Shown here piece after piece: positions 1-6,171 of a DNA stretch of 19,485 nucleotides. This DNA comes from an uncultured Lachnospiraceae bacterium. GTDB lineage: Bacteria; Bacillota; Clostridia; Lachnospirales; Lachnospiraceae. Numbering within the stretch: position 1 is the stretch's first letter; each line of letters begins with the position of its first letter. The notes under the pieces were generated by a model. It did no database searches and had not been told where the DNA came from. It saw only the letters and a list, made by a program, of their open reading frames with translations. The DNA lies in assembly GCA_910589385.1 (NCBI GenBank), contig CAJUTU010000061.1, forward strand, positions 1 to 19,485, written 5' to 3'. The translations under genes were made by a program, and so were the position numbers.

Positions 1-6
1 GATTCA

Positions 7-42
7 GGTGGCTCTCAAGCTTTAAATTGGTGGCTCCCAAGC
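7..42. repeat. Tandem 14-bp direct repeats, probable insertion-sequence terminus
   Basis: GGTGGCTCTCAAGC at 7-20 recurs as GGTGGCTCCCAAGC at 29-42, with 13 of 14 bases identical and a 22-bp period. The repeats lie exactly where the cpsB-like frame stops being recognisable. Multiple internal repeats at an end are typical of IS21-type elements, where they bind transposase, so this is probably the end of an element running off the left of the window. The family assignment is inference, because no transposase gene is in view. Confidence 0.5.
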
Positions 43-52
43 ATTAGAATAA

Positions 53-469
53 TCAATAGCGCTCCACATGCGCCATGACCGGGATGTAGCCATAGGAAAG
101 CAGCTTTTTCGTCTGCTCACAGATGTAAGGATATTCCGTGTCATAGGAATATTCCGTCAGCACGAAATCCCCTCCTGCCATGGAACTGCACCTGCCTGTC
201 TGCAAAGCCTCTATCATTCTGCTGTTGACGTGGTATTCACACCCTATGTACAGCTCCACTCCCATAGTTCCTGCCTGATGCTTTAAATGTTCAAAATGTT
301 CCCGGATGCGTTCCACCGGATATTCAAACATGCCGTGGCGGTAATGGGGAGTCAGGATGATAGCTTCCACTCCCTGAGACTTTGCCTGGCTGAGCATAGC
401 TACGGATTCTTCCATGCTTTTTGCCCCAGCATCCACTCCGTAAAGTGCATGGCAGTGTATGTCGATCAT
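53..469 (-). pseudogene. cpsB: CpsB/YwqE-type tyrosine-protein phosphatase (PHP domain), C-terminally truncated
   Basis: The 138 residues match the N-terminal half of the PHP-family manganese-dependent tyrosine phosphatases (CpsB/Wzb-like, YwqE), which dephosphorylate the bacterial tyrosine kinase controlling capsule or exopolysaccharide export. The metal-binding start MIDIHCH, the GVDxGAKSMEE segment, the LTPHY motif, GCEYHVN and the PVMAHVERY segment are all present. Family members are about 240-260 residues, so roughly the last 100 are missing, including the later metal ligands. The frame stops just after VERY, next to the IS-like repeats at 7-42, so an insertion very likely cut the gene. 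The ATG at 469 has a purine-rich GGGGAAAG upstream. The gene lies about 275 bp downstream of the invertible promoter cassette and would be its first recognisable target. An alternative is that the insertion joined the remainder elsewhere. Confidence 0.8.
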
Positions 470-743
470 AAAGCTTTCCCCTTCCCTGATGCATTCCCAT
501 ACTTTCTAAGCATCTATCATCTATACCATGTCCGTATGGCATGATAATAAATGAAATCTGTCCCGGTAAACCAGAGTCAAAATTTCGTAGTTTTTCACAG
601 GATTTTTTTGCCAATTCCGGATACCGCGCCAGATATTCTCCCACATTTCCCGGCCACACACCAGTCACAGGAAAACAACCCGTAATCCTTGAAAACATGA
701 GGATTCCGGCCCTGTCCCAGCCCATAAGGCAGAGGGCGGAAAG
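470..743 (-). other. Leader region between the invertible cassette and cpsB
   Basis: No convincing gene is seen here. An open frame (GTG at 749) reads into it but runs out of frame over cpsB and resembles nothing I recognise, so I treat the stretch as an untranslated leader. Reading leftwards, a hairpin pairs CCGGAATCCT with AGGATTACGG across a 10-nt loop, with one G/A mismatch. It could be a target for leader control of a long polysaccharide operon, for example by a LoaP/NusG-type factor, but I see no diagnostic element. Confidence 0.35.
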
Positions 744-769
744 TACCACGAAAACTATATTCTGTGGTA
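744..769. repeat. Inversion site L of the promoter cassette
   Basis: This 26-bp site has arms TACCACGA (744-751) and CTGTGGTA (762-769), which pair as an imperfect palindrome around an asymmetric 10-bp core AAACTATATT (752-761). Site R at 943-968 carries the same arms with the core reverse-complemented. Two inverted arms around a short asymmetric core is the usual architecture of a tyrosine-recombinase crossover site. The outside flank on the left carries no T-run for a leftward transcript, so transcription leaving the cassette toward cpsB should not stop here. Confidence 0.8.
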
Positions 770-781
770 TTCTTTAACGTC

Positions 782-831
782 AAAAAAGCGTTATTTATGT
801 GATTTCTTCCTAAAACCCACCTAAATAACGC
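782..831 (-). terminator. Intrinsic terminator inside the invertible cassette (leftward)
   Basis: Read on the minus strand, GCGTTATTTA and TAAATAACGC form a perfect 10-bp stem (plus-strand positions 788-797 and 822-831) with a 24-nt loop. Six T residues follow directly (plus-strand A-run 782-787). Three further pairs extend the stem after one mismatch. As oriented it would stop leftward read-through from the recombinase gene before cpsB. Inversion would turn it round so that it no longer blocks leftward transcription. Confidence 0.75.
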
Positions 832-870
832 AAAATATAATGTATAATTCGACAAAATGAAAAAAATCTA

Positions 871-898
871 TTGAATTTTTGTTAGGATTTGGTATAAT
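871..898 (+). promoter_or_regulatory. Sigma-A promoter inside the invertible cassette
   Basis: TTGAAT (871-876) and TATAAT (893-898) are separated by 16 bp, and TGG directly precedes the -10 box as an extended -10. The predicted start is near 905, inside the cassette. As read it fires rightward, toward the recombinase gene's 3' end on the opposite strand. Confidence 0.8.
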
Positions 899-942
899 AA
901 GTCTTGTTTTGAAGATATGTAAGCAGTTTTTACCAGATTTTT

Positions 943-968
943 TACCACGGAATATAGTTTCTGTGGTA
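943..968. repeat. Inversion site R of the promoter cassette
   Basis: Arms TACCACGG (943-950) and CTGTGGTA (961-968) surround the core AATATAGTTT (951-960), the exact reverse complement of the core in site L. Compared with site L in reverse complement, 23 of 26 bases are identical. Core asymmetry fixes the relative orientation as inverted, which predicts inversion rather than excision. Confidence 0.8.
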
Positions 969-975
969 TTTTTTT
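943..975 (+). terminator. Terminator-like hairpin formed by site R plus a T-run
   Basis: The arms of site R can pair as an 8-bp stem with one G-U pair and a 10-nt loop, and seven T residues follow at 969-975. A rightward RNA started near 905 could therefore end near 975, giving a transcript of about 70 nt in the OFF orientation. The stem is short, so termination efficiency is uncertain. Confidence 0.5.
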
Positions 976-1087
976 GGGGAATGTCCTGTGATATTTGGAT
1001 TGTACGTTTTTTGAAGTTTTTATAAAATTTCCGCCGGGATCCTCATGGATATATGGGTTTCCTAGAGTTTTTTTAAATAATCCTCAT

Positions 1088-1954
1088 TTATAGCTTTTCT
1101 ATGAAGCGCATCTGCTCCAGCACTTTCTCATACTCCCTGGCGCTTGCCGCTACATAGATCCGTGTAGTCTCAATCGAAGAATGGCCCAGGATATCAGCCA
1201 GATGGGGCAGGTTTTTATCAATTTCAAAATATTTCCGCGCAAACAGGTGGCGGAGGTTATGTGGAAAGACCTTGCCCTCACTCACACCTGCCTCAGAGCA
1301 GAGCTTTTTCATCTCATGGCAGATATTAGAACGGTCCATCGGGTTTCCGTTTCGGGTCCGAAAGAGCGGCCCGGTCCGTATATCCCGGCATTTCATATAT
1401 TCGGCCAGCTTGTCCTTAAGCTCCCCGGACAAGAGGATCTTCCGGTTCTTCCCTTTCAAAGTAATCTCCGAACCACCGGCGCAGACCGCCTCTGCCGTGA
1501 TATATTTTAGTTCTCCGACACGGATCCCTGTCCCTGAAAGTGTGAGCAGGATGTAATAGAGCCTTTCGTCTTTCTGCTTTTTTGCTGTGGACAAGAGGCG
1601 TTTATATTCCTGCTCTTCCAGTTCCCTTTCCGCATCAATGAAGGCATTGTGCTGGATCTTTAAAAAGCGCACTTTGCATCTCCCATTTCCTGAAAACGAA
1701 AGGTAGGCATTGACTGCTGAGAGCTTTCCGTTCACGGTACGCGCCTGGTACTTTTTTTGTAAGAGTATCCGATAGGCAATGACTTTCTCCTTTTCGATAT
1801 CTCCGCCTTTTAAAAACCTGGCAAAATTTCTGGCTTCCCGCATATATTTCTGGATCGTAGGCACGGATTTTTCTTCTTCCTTTAAATATCTTTGGAACCT
1901 GCCAAGCATTTCTTCCGTAATTTTTGTGTTTTCTGTACGGTCTGTTTCTTCCAT
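1088..1954 (-). CDS. Tyrosine recombinase (phage-integrase family), likely the inversion enzyme
   Basis: The 288-residue protein has an N-terminal SAM-like core-binding domain (about 15-95) and a C-terminal catalytic domain. The tyrosine-recombinase residues are visible: Arg145 in GTGIRVGEL, lysines in KGKNRK (167-172), His232 and Arg235 in PHNLRH, His258 in LGHSS and the nucleophile Tyr267 in TRIYV. Such enzymes cut and rejoin DNA at paired sites through a 3'-phosphotyrosine. The length suits XerC/D-like or invertase enzymes with no arm-binding domain. The ATG at 1954 is chosen because AGGAGGG lies at suitable spacing; a second ATG four bases earlier opens another frame without family resemblance. 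The gene reads toward the invertible cassette and ends 120 bp from site R, with no clear terminator between, so it is the natural candidate for flipping the cassette. Confidence 0.9.
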   Translation of the reverse strand: MEETDRTENTKITEEMLGRFQRYLKEEEKSVPTIQKYMREARNFARFLKGGDIEKEKVIAYRILLQKKYQARTVNGKLSAVNAYLSFSGNGRCKVRFLKIQHNAFIDAERELEEQEYKRLLSTAKKQKDERLYYILLTLSGTGIRVGELKYITAEAVCAGGSEITLKGKNRKILLSGELKDKLAEYMKCRDIRTGPLFRTRNGNPMDRSNICHEMKKLCSEAGVSEGKVFPHNLRHLFARKYFEIDKNLPHLADILGHSSIETTRIYVAASAREYEKVLEQMRFIEKL

Positions 1955-1976
1955 CCATTTCCCTCCTGACTTTTAC

Positions 1977-2035
1977 AGAGTACTCCTGGAAAGTCCCTTG
2001 CTCCATCTTTATGGCTGATTTTCCAAGAGTACTCT
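1977..2035. repeat. 16-bp inverted repeat in the recombinase leader
   Basis: AGAGTACTCCTGGAAA (1977-1992) and TTTCCAAGAGTACTCT (2020-2035) are inverted, with 15 of 16 positions complementary and the last a possible G-U pair in the RNA. The spacer is 27 bp. It lies between the recombinase start and its likely promoter. No T-run follows in the direction of transcription, so it is not an ordinary terminator. It may be an operator, a second recombinase-binding site or an RNA structure controlling recombinase expression. Confidence 0.6.
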
Positions 2036-2163
2036 TTGGCTCTTTATAGAAAACCATTTTTATAAATGCGGCCTGTTTCCATTATGCCACATCTTATAAA
2101 ATAAAATGTATACGCCGCAGAAGAATAAAATCGGCCGTTGAAAGTTCCCACTTCTTTCGCTGC

Positions 2164-2523
2164 TCAGCCTGCTGGAAGTTCATTGTCTGAAAACTCGCCT
2201 ACAATACATATTTTTCCAATGATATGTGCATTAAATTCTTCTAATTTTTCTTTCGGGATCCATAATTCTTTATGATGCCTGCCTCCAACCTGATGAACCT
2301 CAAATTTCCTGCAATAGGCATCATCGACCTCAAATTTTGTTACATAACCTTTATGGTCATCGTTATATTTTACATTCCACCCAGATGCAATTTCTACTGC
2401 ATACTGTTCCGTCAGGACCGGATAAAAAATGGGCTGTTCTGGTAATCTGGGCGGAAATTTACAATAACCGCTTTCCTCTATAAGTTTTAATTCCTTTGTG
2501 CCAACAGGCCTGTATAAAATCAT
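2164..2523 (-). CDS. Small conserved protein of unknown function
   Basis: The 119-residue soluble protein starts MILYRPVGTKEL and carries the segment FPPRLPEQPIFYPVL, then a YVTKFEVDDAY segment and HKELWIPKEKLEEFN. I recognise this as a widespread small family, sometimes labelled ADP-ribosylation/crystallin J1 in databases, but I know of no proven activity and that label should not be taken as function. It starts 27 bp after the ROK regulator stop on the same strand, so the two are probably co-transcribed. It has no signal peptide or membrane segment. Confidence 0.75.
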   Translation of the reverse strand: MILYRPVGTKELKLIEESGYCKFPPRLPEQPIFYPVLTEQYAVEIASGWNVKYNDDHKGYVTKFEVDDAYCRKFEVHQVGGRHHKELWIPKEKLEEFNAHIIGKICIVGEFSDNELPAG

Positions 2524-2550
2524 GTTCTCGTCCTCTGCATAACACCTATG

Positions 2551-3678
2551 TCATACCTCCTCTATAAATGTCTCGATCACCTGCAGCGCCGCGCCTAATG
2601 CCGCCGCGCCTACTTTATATTTACATGTCTTTACAAAACTGCCGTCCTCGGAAAAAGTATTCCTCTCAGATACCTTTTTTCTGATTTCCTCGATATGCTC
2701 TTCCAGACAGCTTCCCACATATCCTCCCAGAACAATATCACAGTCCAGTATCATATGGATGTTGTTCACTGCGATTGATAGATATTTCGTATACTCATCC
2801 CACGCATCTGCCAGTTTCTTTTCTCCCTCCTGGAGTCCAGCAAAGAATCTTTCCAGTTTTTTCTCTGTCAGGCCGGACAGACATTTTGCAGAGCAATAGG
2901 CATCAAGACATCCTGATTTTCCGCAATAACAGGCACGTCCGTCGGGGATCAACGTCATATGCCCTACCTCCCCACAGCGGAACTCTTGTCCCTGCATCAG
3001 ATGCCCGTCATAATATAAGGCGCCGCCCACCGTATTGCTCAAAGACAAATAAAAAAACGGCTCTGCTGATTCGGAATGGATCCCTTCCGCATAGGCCCCT
3101 GCATTCGCATCATTCAGAAAGTAACATGGAAGATTGAAGCAGCCGCCGGCCTCCGAAAATGGAAATGCACTTACATTCAGTACATGGGAACTTGTAACCT
3201 TTTTTTCCTGCAGGTCCACGATTCCCGGAAAGGAGATGCCAAGCCCTAATATCTTTTCTCTTTCGGCAGGGCTGTCTTCTATAAATTCTTCCAGCTTTTT
3301 GTTTACTTCCTGAAAATATTCCATGCCTTTTTGATAAGGATAGTATACTCTTTCATATTTTAGAATATCTCCAAGCAGATTGGCCAGCACCATTCCGATA
3401 TGGTTCTGCGTGATGTCCAGGCCGGCCGCCAGCCTGTAGTCCGCCGCTGCTGATAATGCTTTTGCGCGCCTTCCTCCGGTAGACTGTAGTTCCCCGACTT
3501 CTTCGATCAGCCCCAGCTCCAGCAGCTCTTTCGTATTCTGCATCACAGTGGGGAGGCTCAGCTTCAAAGCGTAGGAAATATCCGGGTTTGACACGGTCTT
3601 ACATTTGCAGATATACCGATAGATCCGGTTTCTGTTGTTCTTCTTCACTTCTATATTTGTGATCTTTGTTTTTGCCAT
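2551..3678 (-). CDS. ROK-family transcriptional regulator (NagC/XylR type)
   Basis: The 375-residue protein has an N-terminal winged helix-turn-helix (about 15-65, including NPDISYALKLSLPTVMQN) and a sugar-kinase-like ROK domain. The ROK zinc-site signature is visible as GEVGHMTLIPDGRACYCGKSG with the following CLDAYCS, and the FLNDANAGAYAEG segment matches the substrate-site region. Such proteins repress sugar-catabolic genes and release DNA on binding a sugar or sugar phosphate; the ligand here cannot be read from sequence. It is first in a two-gene operon with the 119-residue protein. A strong promoter and a palindrome lie just upstream, suggesting autoregulation. Confidence 0.9.
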   Translation of the reverse strand: MAKTKITNIEVKKNNRNRIYRYICKCKTVSNPDISYALKLSLPTVMQNTKELLELGLIEEVGELQSTGGRRAKALSAAADYRLAAGLDITQNHIGMVLANLLGDILKYERVYYPYQKGMEYFQEVNKKLEEFIEDSPAEREKILGLGISFPGIVDLQEKKVTSSHVLNVSAFPFSEAGGCFNLPCYFLNDANAGAYAEGIHSESAEPFFYLSLSNTVGGALYYDGHLMQGQEFRCGEVGHMTLIPDGRACYCGKSGCLDAYCSAKCLSGLTEKKLERFFAGLQEGEKKLADAWDEYTKYLSIAVNNIHMILDCDIVLGGYVGSCLEEHIEEIRKKVSERNTFSEDGSFVKTCKYKVGAAALGAALQVIETFIEEV

Positions 3679-3693
3679 AAGCCATACACCTAC

Positions 3694-3706
3694 ACTTTAT
3701 TAAAGT
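3694..3706. promoter_or_regulatory. Candidate operator of the ROK regulator
   Basis: ACTTTATTAAAGT is a 13-bp palindrome, with only the central base unpaired, placed just downstream of the -10 box near the expected transcription start. An AT-rich palindrome over the start site suits autorepression by a ROK protein. A binding test would be needed for proof. Confidence 0.5.
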
Positions 3707-3715
3707 ATTTTCTTT

Positions 3716-3744
3716 AGTATAGCATCCTCCTTTGGGGATTGCAA
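3716..3744 (-). promoter_or_regulatory. Sigma-A promoter for the ROK operon
   Basis: On the minus strand TTGCAA (3739-3744) and TATACT (3716-3721) are separated by exactly 17 bp, close to consensus. It lies 38 bp upstream of the ROK start codon. Confidence 0.75.
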
Positions 3745-3824
3745 GATTCGGCCGGGAAAAATGTGGGTGTTTATTCTATCAGATCATGCTTTATCATTGT
3801 TCCCCCCCGTATCATCTGCTAAAC

Positions 3825-3865
3825 AAAACAGTTCCAAAGCCGAAATTCAGCTTTGGAACTGTTTT
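3825..3865. terminator. Strong bidirectional terminator
   Basis: AAAACAGTTCCAAAGC (3825-3840) pairs perfectly with GCTTTGGAACTGTTTT (3850-3865) across a 9-nt loop. A-rich and T-rich ends let it work in either direction. It lies 23 bp past the stop of the lipoprotein gene on the minus strand and separates it from the ROK operon. Confidence 0.9.
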
Positions 3866-3888
3866 TAAACGAATGATATATTCCTTTT

Positions 3889-4536
3889 TTACCTATAACA
3901 ATTTTTACATGCTTCGTAATTTTGAGATGCCTCTGACAGAGGAACCTGGCGTGCCCGACTCGCATTCATATTCCCACAATTTGGCTTATTATGATATTTT
4001 GTCCCTGTTGCGGACAGCCAGACCATTTCTTCGATCGGAGCAGTTTGCTGGCTTTGCTCCTGCGCAATGCGCGCCTGTTCCGCCTGTTCTGCGGCGATCC
4101 GTTCCTGCTCGGCTTGCGCAGCCGCCTCTTTATCCTCAAATTTTAAGGTCATCGTATTGCTGGTAATATCGGAATATTCAACATATATATCAAATTCGCC
4201 GTCAGCAGAAGATGTAAAAGTAATCTTATCATTCTTGATATCCAACTCGCCGCCTGATACTTCAAAAGCAGACTTCGGGATATCGCAGTCTTCCGGAGTC
4301 GTTTCCAAAACAATATCGACTTGATGATTAATATCGTATATCTGCTCACTGTCTGCTGATAAGGATAGTTTTTCAAGCGGCTGGTTTTGGGAGCATCCTG
4401 CAATACAAATGCAGACAAATGACTAGACCGCAAAGCCGCTGAATATTGATTTACCTGCTTTATTCCATTTTTTAAACAATATACCGCTGCTTTTTGGTTT
4501 CAATCTTTTAATGCCTTCTTTCTGAAAATCTTTCAT
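3889..4536 (-). pseudogene. Lipoprotein with C-terminal Cys-rich domain, interrupted by an in-frame amber codon
   Basis: From ATG 4536 (AGGAGT upstream) the frame runs 216 codons to 3889, broken only by TAG at 4423-4425, codon 38. The sequence flanking the TAG is a signal peptide: a basic start, FSGFAV, the TAG, then SFVCICIAGCS with a lipobox-like cysteine. The mature part has a beta-rich domain, an Ala/Glu/Gln-rich repeat stretch (AAAQAEQERIAAEQAEQAR) and a C-terminal GTKYHNKPNCGNM and ACKNCY segment. The last resembles small metal-binding modules appended to secreted Clostridial proteins. Without suppression the export signal is lost and only internal starts (TTG at 4308) remain. Either it is a recent pseudogene or the codon is read through. 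The function is unknown. Confidence 0.75.
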
Positions 4537-4675
4537 CCAGCCCACTCCTTTTCTCACTGATCATCTATTTTTTGATGATACAAAGTATATTTTAAGTATA
4601 TCACAATAGCAGGCTTTTGCATATCATCTATAAATAATTCAATTTTTCTTATCGTTCCTCTTGTATTACACTGCT

Positions 4676-4924
4676 TTATTTTCCCTTTTTCTTTTGGTTC
4701 ATTGTTGAAATCAAATGCATGATTCCACAGATACAGGAATAAGCACCCCAAATCCTCAGATCGCTATAGCCCCCCCCCGCCATTGTCAGTCCCAGTAAGG
4801 CGCCAAGTAAATATAAAATAATGCAGGCGATATTCCCGCCATTTTTTTCTTTGTTTCTTGTTACAATAGATACGATTCCTCCTGACAACAGGCAGACAGC
4901 TACCAGCAGTCCGGCCCTTCCCAA
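4676..4924 (-). CDS. Small membrane protein, possibly 5'-truncated
   Basis: The frame encodes three hydrophobic segments: GLLVAVCLLSGGIVSIV, IACIILYLLGALLGLTMAG and WGAYSCICGIMHLIS. No good start is seen: the frame stays open a few codons upstream of the TTG at 4924 without ATG or a clear ribosome site, so the 5' end may be lost. A run of nine C (nine G in the coding strand, 4770-4778) falls within the frame and is a possible slippage site. I do not recognise the family. Confidence 0.45.
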   Translation of the reverse strand: MGRAGLLVAVCLLSGGIVSIVTRNKEKNGGNIACIILYLLGALLGLTMAGGGYSDLRIWGAYSCICGIMHLISTMNQKKKGK

Positions 4925-5186
4925 AAATTCTCTACCGAGTGGTCATTTACTTTCAAAACAACTTGGTGATAACTCTTGCTCTGCAAGCCAATATGCTCTA
5001 ACACCTTTCTTTTCCATATGTATGCCTTTAATATTTTGATGATATCACTCGAGCCCCTACAGCCATAACATAATTGTTAAATTTTTAATCGCTTTTTAAG
5101 TTTATTTATTCATAATATCCATATTTCACGCCTTATTTACAGTTTCAGAGCCATGTTTGCTATGCATACAGAATTGATATTCTTTA
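4925..5186. other. AT-rich intergenic region, no gene seen
   Basis: No frame here has a ribosome site or family resemblance. Short stretches may be degraded upstream parts of the membrane-protein gene to the left. Confidence 0.4.
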
Positions 5187-5942
5187 TCAAAATAAGGAAA
5201 TATTATACTTTTCTAATTCTTCAAGGCATTTTGCACACAATTTTCCAACAATCCTATTAGAATATCCCGGCAACGGTTCTATATGCCCCTGATAATATGA
5301 TGTGTGCCACATTCTAAGAATAGGAACCTTCTTATTGTCTATAATAAAATATCGCTTATCTTTTTCACATTCTGCACCCAAATATTTAGAATGCAACTCC
5401 ATATCATAAGTTTTTGTACCAAGCCAAACGACCACATCTGGGTTAATGATCTCAATTTCTCTTTTAATAAAATCTTGATAGTACCTACAATATTCCTCAA
5501 TATGAGAAGCACTTTTCACATATGACCCACCACCTCTTTTATTAAGATCCATGACTGCATAGTGAAGTGCAGCGTCAACATCCGACATTTCTATTCTTCC
5601 AATGCCTGCGACAGTTTTATATAATGCAGAAGTTCGTTCCCTCATTTTACCAAGCCAATCATCGTAACCCGTCTCATAATATTTCCGATAATCGTCAACA
5701 TTGTTTGGCTTTGCGTTCGTTTTTGCAGAGTATTCGTCATCATTGGCTTCATTTGAAATAAACAATGTTTTTCTTTTTTCTTTGTAAAAAATGGCTTCAT
5801 CAATAATTCCATCTCTACGAAAATGACTTTTTGTTATATTCTTTCCCCCTTTAGTTAGTTTCCGCGATAAATCTGTTTCGTTTTCTTGTTCCCTTTCCCA
5901 CTTCACAAATAACTGTTCTAACTGTTCCGATTTAGAAATCAT
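5187..5942 (-). CDS. Uracil-DNA-glycosylase-superfamily-like protein
   Basis: The 251-residue soluble protein has features in the order seen in UDG-fold enzymes: FISNEAND near residue 62 (the position of the GxxPG water-activating loop), AVMDLNKRGGGSY near 130, PDVVVWLGTKTYD near 170 (the NPDvvvaLG strand) and RMWHTSYYQGH near 212 (the position of the HPS DNA-contact loop). Known UDG families remove uracil or related bases from DNA. Here the canonical motifs are altered, so activity cannot be assumed. The start at 5942 follows AGGAG at usable spacing. A 29-codon lipoprotein-like ORF precedes it by about 21 bp on the same strand. Alternatives are an uncharacterised nucleotide- or DNA-processing protein of the same fold. 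Confidence 0.5.
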   Translation of the reverse strand: MISKSEQLEQLFVKWEREQENETDLSRKLTKGGKNITKSHFRRDGIIDEAIFYKEKRKTLFISNEANDDEYSAKTNAKPNNVDDYRKYYETGYDDWLGKMRERTSALYKTVAGIGRIEMSDVDAALHYAVMDLNKRGGGSYVKSASHIEEYCRYYQDFIKREIEIINPDVVVWLGTKTYDMELHSKYLGAECEKDKRYFIIDNKKVPILRMWHTSYYQGHIEPLPGYSNRIVGKLCAKCLEELEKYNISLF

Positions 5943-5963
5943 ACCAAAATCTCCTATATAATT

Positions 5964-6053
5964 TTATAGAACTCCTCCTTTACTGCTGCCGCATCCTGCG
6001 GCCAACATTGCCGCCAAAAGTATAGCAATTACTACATGTGTTCTTTTCTTCAA
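5964..6053 (-). CDS. 29-residue lipoprotein-like peptide
   Basis: From a TTG at 6053 the frame reads MKKRTHVVIAILLAAMLAAG then CGSSKGGVL and stops. This is a basic start, a hydrophobic core and a lipobox LAAGC, after which only eight residues remain. TAAGGAGG lies about 9 nt upstream of the TTG, a good ribosome site. It could be a genuine micro-lipoprotein or the leftover 5' end of a larger lipoprotein gene. The stop lies 21 bp before the UDG-like start, so the two may be translated from one message. Confidence 0.5.
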   Translation of the reverse strand: MKKRTHVVIAILLAAMLAAGCGSSKGGVL

Positions 6054-6171
6054 TACTCTTTTCCTCCTTACTTTATTTCACATAATCCTACTTTATACTA
6101 CTTTATCTTACTTTTATGCATATGTCAATGTTTTGCCGTATATATTTATGTAGGAAAGGAGCGCTTCCATA

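Larger units (their letters stand above)
744..968. promoter_or_regulatory. Invertible promoter cassette (phase-variation switch)
   Basis: Two 26-bp sites in inverted orientation bound 173 bp of non-coding, AT-rich DNA holding one strong promoter and one intrinsic terminator. A tyrosine recombinase gene ends 120 bp away and a capsule phosphatase gene lies on the other side. Recombination between the inverted cores would flip the interior. In the orientation read here the promoter faces right, away from cpsB, so the capsule genes should be OFF. After inversion it would face cpsB. Phase-variable capsule promoters of this kind are known in gut Bacteroides and Firmicutes. The assignment rests on sequence architecture; inversion itself has not been observed. 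Confidence 0.75.

Noticed and set aside
324..749. Open frame of 141 codons from GTG 749, overlapping cpsB on the same strand
   Set aside because: Its last half is a shifted reading of the clear cpsB frame, its start lies in inversion site L, and no family resemblance or ribosome site supports it. Treated as leader.
1977..2035. Palindrome upstream of the recombinase as the inversion site itself
   Set aside because: The arm sequence differs from the TACCAC sites, both arms have near-perfect symmetry with no asymmetric core, and a second copy was not found in the window.
1635..2057. 140-codon minus-strand frame overlapping the recombinase start
   Set aside because: It reads the recombinase gene in another frame; the recombinase frame carries all catalytic motifs.
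4554..4751. 65-codon minus-strand frame overlapping the end of the small membrane protein
   Set aside because: It reads the same DNA in another frame, has no ribosome site, and its extra part shows no recognisable features.
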